A stretch of DNA of 64,000 bases from positions 186,001 through 250,000 of the forward strand of contig JAEZYS010000003.1 of the NCBI GenBank assembly GCA_023418925.1. The letters run 5' to 3'. This document shows positions 62,267-64,000 of this stretch, piece by piece (within the stretch, counting starts at the first letter, position 1; each line of letters starts with the position of its first letter). This stretch comes from Bacillota bacterium. Lineage in GTDB: Bacteria > Bacillota > Clostridia > Oscillospirales > Ruminococcaceae. The translations under genes and the position numbers were made by a program. The notes under the pieces were generated by a model. That model was not told the origin of the DNA. It made no database searches and saw only the letters and a program-made list of their open reading frames with translations.

Positions 62267-64000
62267 ATGTTAAATTATGAATTTAAAAAGCTAATGATAA
62301 AAAATTATGGCTTGATATTAATTTTATTGTTATTAATTATTAAAATATTAATCAGTTTAAACTCCATACCCGTGCAAAAATTCAACAATAATACAACAGA
62401 AAAATATTATTCTCAATATATGTCTGTTCTTGAAGGTAAATTTACTCAGGAAAAAGAAAACTTTATATTAAATGAAAAAGCTATTATAGCAGATGCAAAA
62501 ACAAAGGAAGCAGATTTGAGTAATAAATTAATTAATGGATTTTTCAACAATGATGATGAATTTGTAGATGAATATAATCTCCTTGTTCCTGATCTTGAAA
62601 AACAAGATGCGTTTGATTTAATTTATGAAAAATATCAAGCCGTATTACAAAACAAGGATAGCATATATTTCATGTCTGAAGAAATACCGTTTTTACAAAA
62701 GGATTACCCCGACATTTTGCTCCTTATTTTAATAATTATTCTTACCGCTGTATTATTATTAAGTGAAGAAAATACTAACATGATTTTATTTATTAAAACT
62801 TGCAAGAATGGAAAAGCAAAGTCATTTTCATCTAAAATACTATTGCTGACGTACATATTAACAATAGTCTGGTTTGTATTTACACTAATAGATTTTTTTA
62901 TAATACTTAAATTTAACGGGATAGCTGTTTTGAACTATCCTATTCAAAGTCTGTCATATTATAGCACAAGCAATCATAATATTAATTTTCTCAGTTTATT
63001 CTTGCTCATTAATATCATCAAGCTTTGCGGATATTTTATGGTTATGGGATTTGTTATAATAATAGCTTTTGCAACAAAAAAGCCTTTGTTTACTGTATTT
63101 ATTCCATCGGCAATTATACTTCTGCAACAATTTTTATTTTCAAGTAAAAACTATGGATACTATCTTCCTACAGGCTTGTTAATAGCGGTAGGTTATTTTA
63201 AGGGAGATGAATTTCAAACTTCTTTTTTAGGTGATAATACAAACAATATAAAAATACTTTTTTCTGAAGTTCCCACAGCTATTTTAATAATAAACATAAT
63301 AATAGCGATAATTATATTTTCTATAGCTATTATTATGGGAGTTTATAGATATAACACAACGTTGAAATGCAAGAAATTGAAATGCGTTATAGCTATTATA
63401 GGGGTATTACTTATTTTCTCTGGATGTAATAATACAAAACAAATTGAAAAAGTTAATTATAATTATAACGAAATATTTTGTTTACAGCAAAATGATAAAT
63501 ACTACTTTGCTATTGAACCGGAGCTTAGATGTGTTAATAAAAATACCTATGAAGAATTTAATATTTTAAGAAATCCTTTTGAAACAGAAGAGGCTTTTTC
63601 AACTTGTATTTATAAAGATGAATTATATTTTCTTAATAACATGAATAACAGTTTTATAATAAAATCTATTTCTTTAAAAGATTTTTCAGAAAAACAGATT
63701 TTATCACAAAGCATAGATACTAAATATTCTTTTCTCGGGCTTACTGCAAATAATGATATTACATTAAATGAAGCTGTGCATGGCTTTTTTGTTGATGATA
63801 ATAATATCTATTTATTAGGCACTCCCTCAAATTATTTATATTCATATAATAGAAAAAGTAAGGAAATAACTTGTATTATAGATGAAAAGATTTATAGTAA
63901 TTTAATTTCATTTGACGGAAATAAAATTTATTATGTCAATTCTGAATTATTGCTTAAAAGTTATGATTTAAAAAGCAAAGTTACTGCGCAGATTTCTAAA
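62267..64000 (+). CDS. ABC-2 permease fused to lipoprotein-like domain (partial)
   Basis: The open frame from ATG 62267 runs to the window edge (578 codons, no stop). Residues 1-365 form a second ABC-2 type permease: helix at about 10-30, external loop, then five to six helices. A basic turn (KCKKLKCV) and a hydrophobic segment ending in FSGC follow, which reads exactly like a lipoprotein signal, and then 190 residues of beta-rich sequence (YYFAIEPELRCVNKNT, ELYFLNN, NIYLLGTPSNYLYSYNRKSKE) resembling the propeller half of the lipoprotein at 58242. Either it is a true fusion or a second lipoprotein starts at TTG 63362. AGGAGG precedes the ATG. Confidence 0.72.
   Translation, partial: MLNYEFKKLMIKNYGLILILLLLIIKILISLNSIPVQKFNNNTTEKYYSQYMSVLEGKFTQEKENFILNEKAIIADAKTKEADLSNKLINGFFNNDDEFVDEYNLLVPDLEKQDAFDLIYEKYQAVLQNKDSIYFMSEEIPFLQKDYPDILLLILIIILTAVLLLSEENTNMILFIKTCKNGKAKSFSSKILLLTYILTIVWFVFTLIDFFIILKFNGIAVLNYPIQSLSYYSTSNHNINFLSLFLLINIIKLCGYFMVMGFVIIIAFATKKPLFTVFIPSAIILLQQFLFSSKNYGYYLPTGLLIAVGYFKGDEFQTSFLGDNTNNIKILFSEVPTAILIINIIIAIIIFSIAIIMGVYRYNTTLKCKKLKCVIAIIGVLLIFSGCNNTKQIEKVNYNYNEIFCLQQNDKYYFAIEPELRCVNKNTYEEFNILRNPFETEEAFSTCIYKDELYFLNNMNNSFIIKSISLKDFSEKQILSQSIDTKYSFLGLTANNDITLNEAVHGFFVDDNNIYLLGTPSNYLYSYNRKSKEITCIIDEKIYSNLISFDGNKIYYVNSELLLKSYDLKSKVTAQISK

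Overview
The window comes from a low-GC Gram-positive anaerobe. Most likely it is a gut member of the Oscillospiraceae related to Ruminococcus. This rests on the AT-rich base use, AGGAGG-type ribosome sites, the sepF-ylmH-divIVA-ileS-lspA order, a DUF6472-type gene next to ligA, a split transketolase and a hybrid cluster protein. The species is not determined.

Region 1 (1-29.1 kb) is a dense core-genome block, almost entirely on the + strand. A strong promoter drives a 39-residue ORF, then an LRR lipoprotein. The chorismate genes aroF-aroB-aroA-aroC follow, then a DUF4364 regulator, miaB, a YlbF-family protein with a Cys-rich tail, mutS-mutL-miaA-hfq, and the division block (HlyD-like protein, yggS, sepF, ylmH, divIVA, ileS, lspA, rluD). 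A HAD phosphatase, a split transketolase, a DUF6472-type protein, ligA and smpB come next. The tmRNA gene ssrA starts three bases after smpB.

Region 2 (29.1-42.9 kb) is a regulated catabolic locus. A divergent ROK repressor faces a NitT/TauT-type ABC importer (binding protein, two permeases, two ATPases). These are followed by a Zn alcohol dehydrogenase, an EamA exporter, an Fe alcohol dehydrogenase, a second and divergent split transketolase, an RpiB-like isomerase lacking usual active-site residues, and two transaldolases. No kinase is present. The set resembles sulfosugar or organosulfonate catabolism, but the substrate is an inference.

Region 3 (42.9-57.5 kb) is accessory and patchy. It holds decayed fragments (an ABC permease, a PfkB kinase, a VOC protein, IS3 transposases, a relaxase and a tRNA 3' end). 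Intact genes include a GNAT enzyme, a signal-peptide membrane protein ending in a (Cys-Ser-Ser)n tail immediately followed by a radical SAM/SPASM gene (a possible new RiPP-like pair), a WYL regulator facing a DJ-1/PfpI protein, a peptide deformylase, a cupin with hcp, ArsC-like and nitroreductase genes, and a LysR gene facing yeiH.

Region 4 (57.6-64 kb) is an export or defence-like cassette: a small secreted Cys-containing protein with its own promoter, a hairpin, a large lipoprotein, an ABC ATPase, an ABC permease, and a permease fused to a lipoprotein-like domain that runs off the window.

Two families of small RNA-level elements cut across the genes. One is a roughly 80-120 bp interspersed structured repeat (four copies), three of which end in or next to the ribosome site of the downstream gene. 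The other is a hairpin placed between the ribosome site and the start codon, seen before both the DUF6472 gene and ligA.
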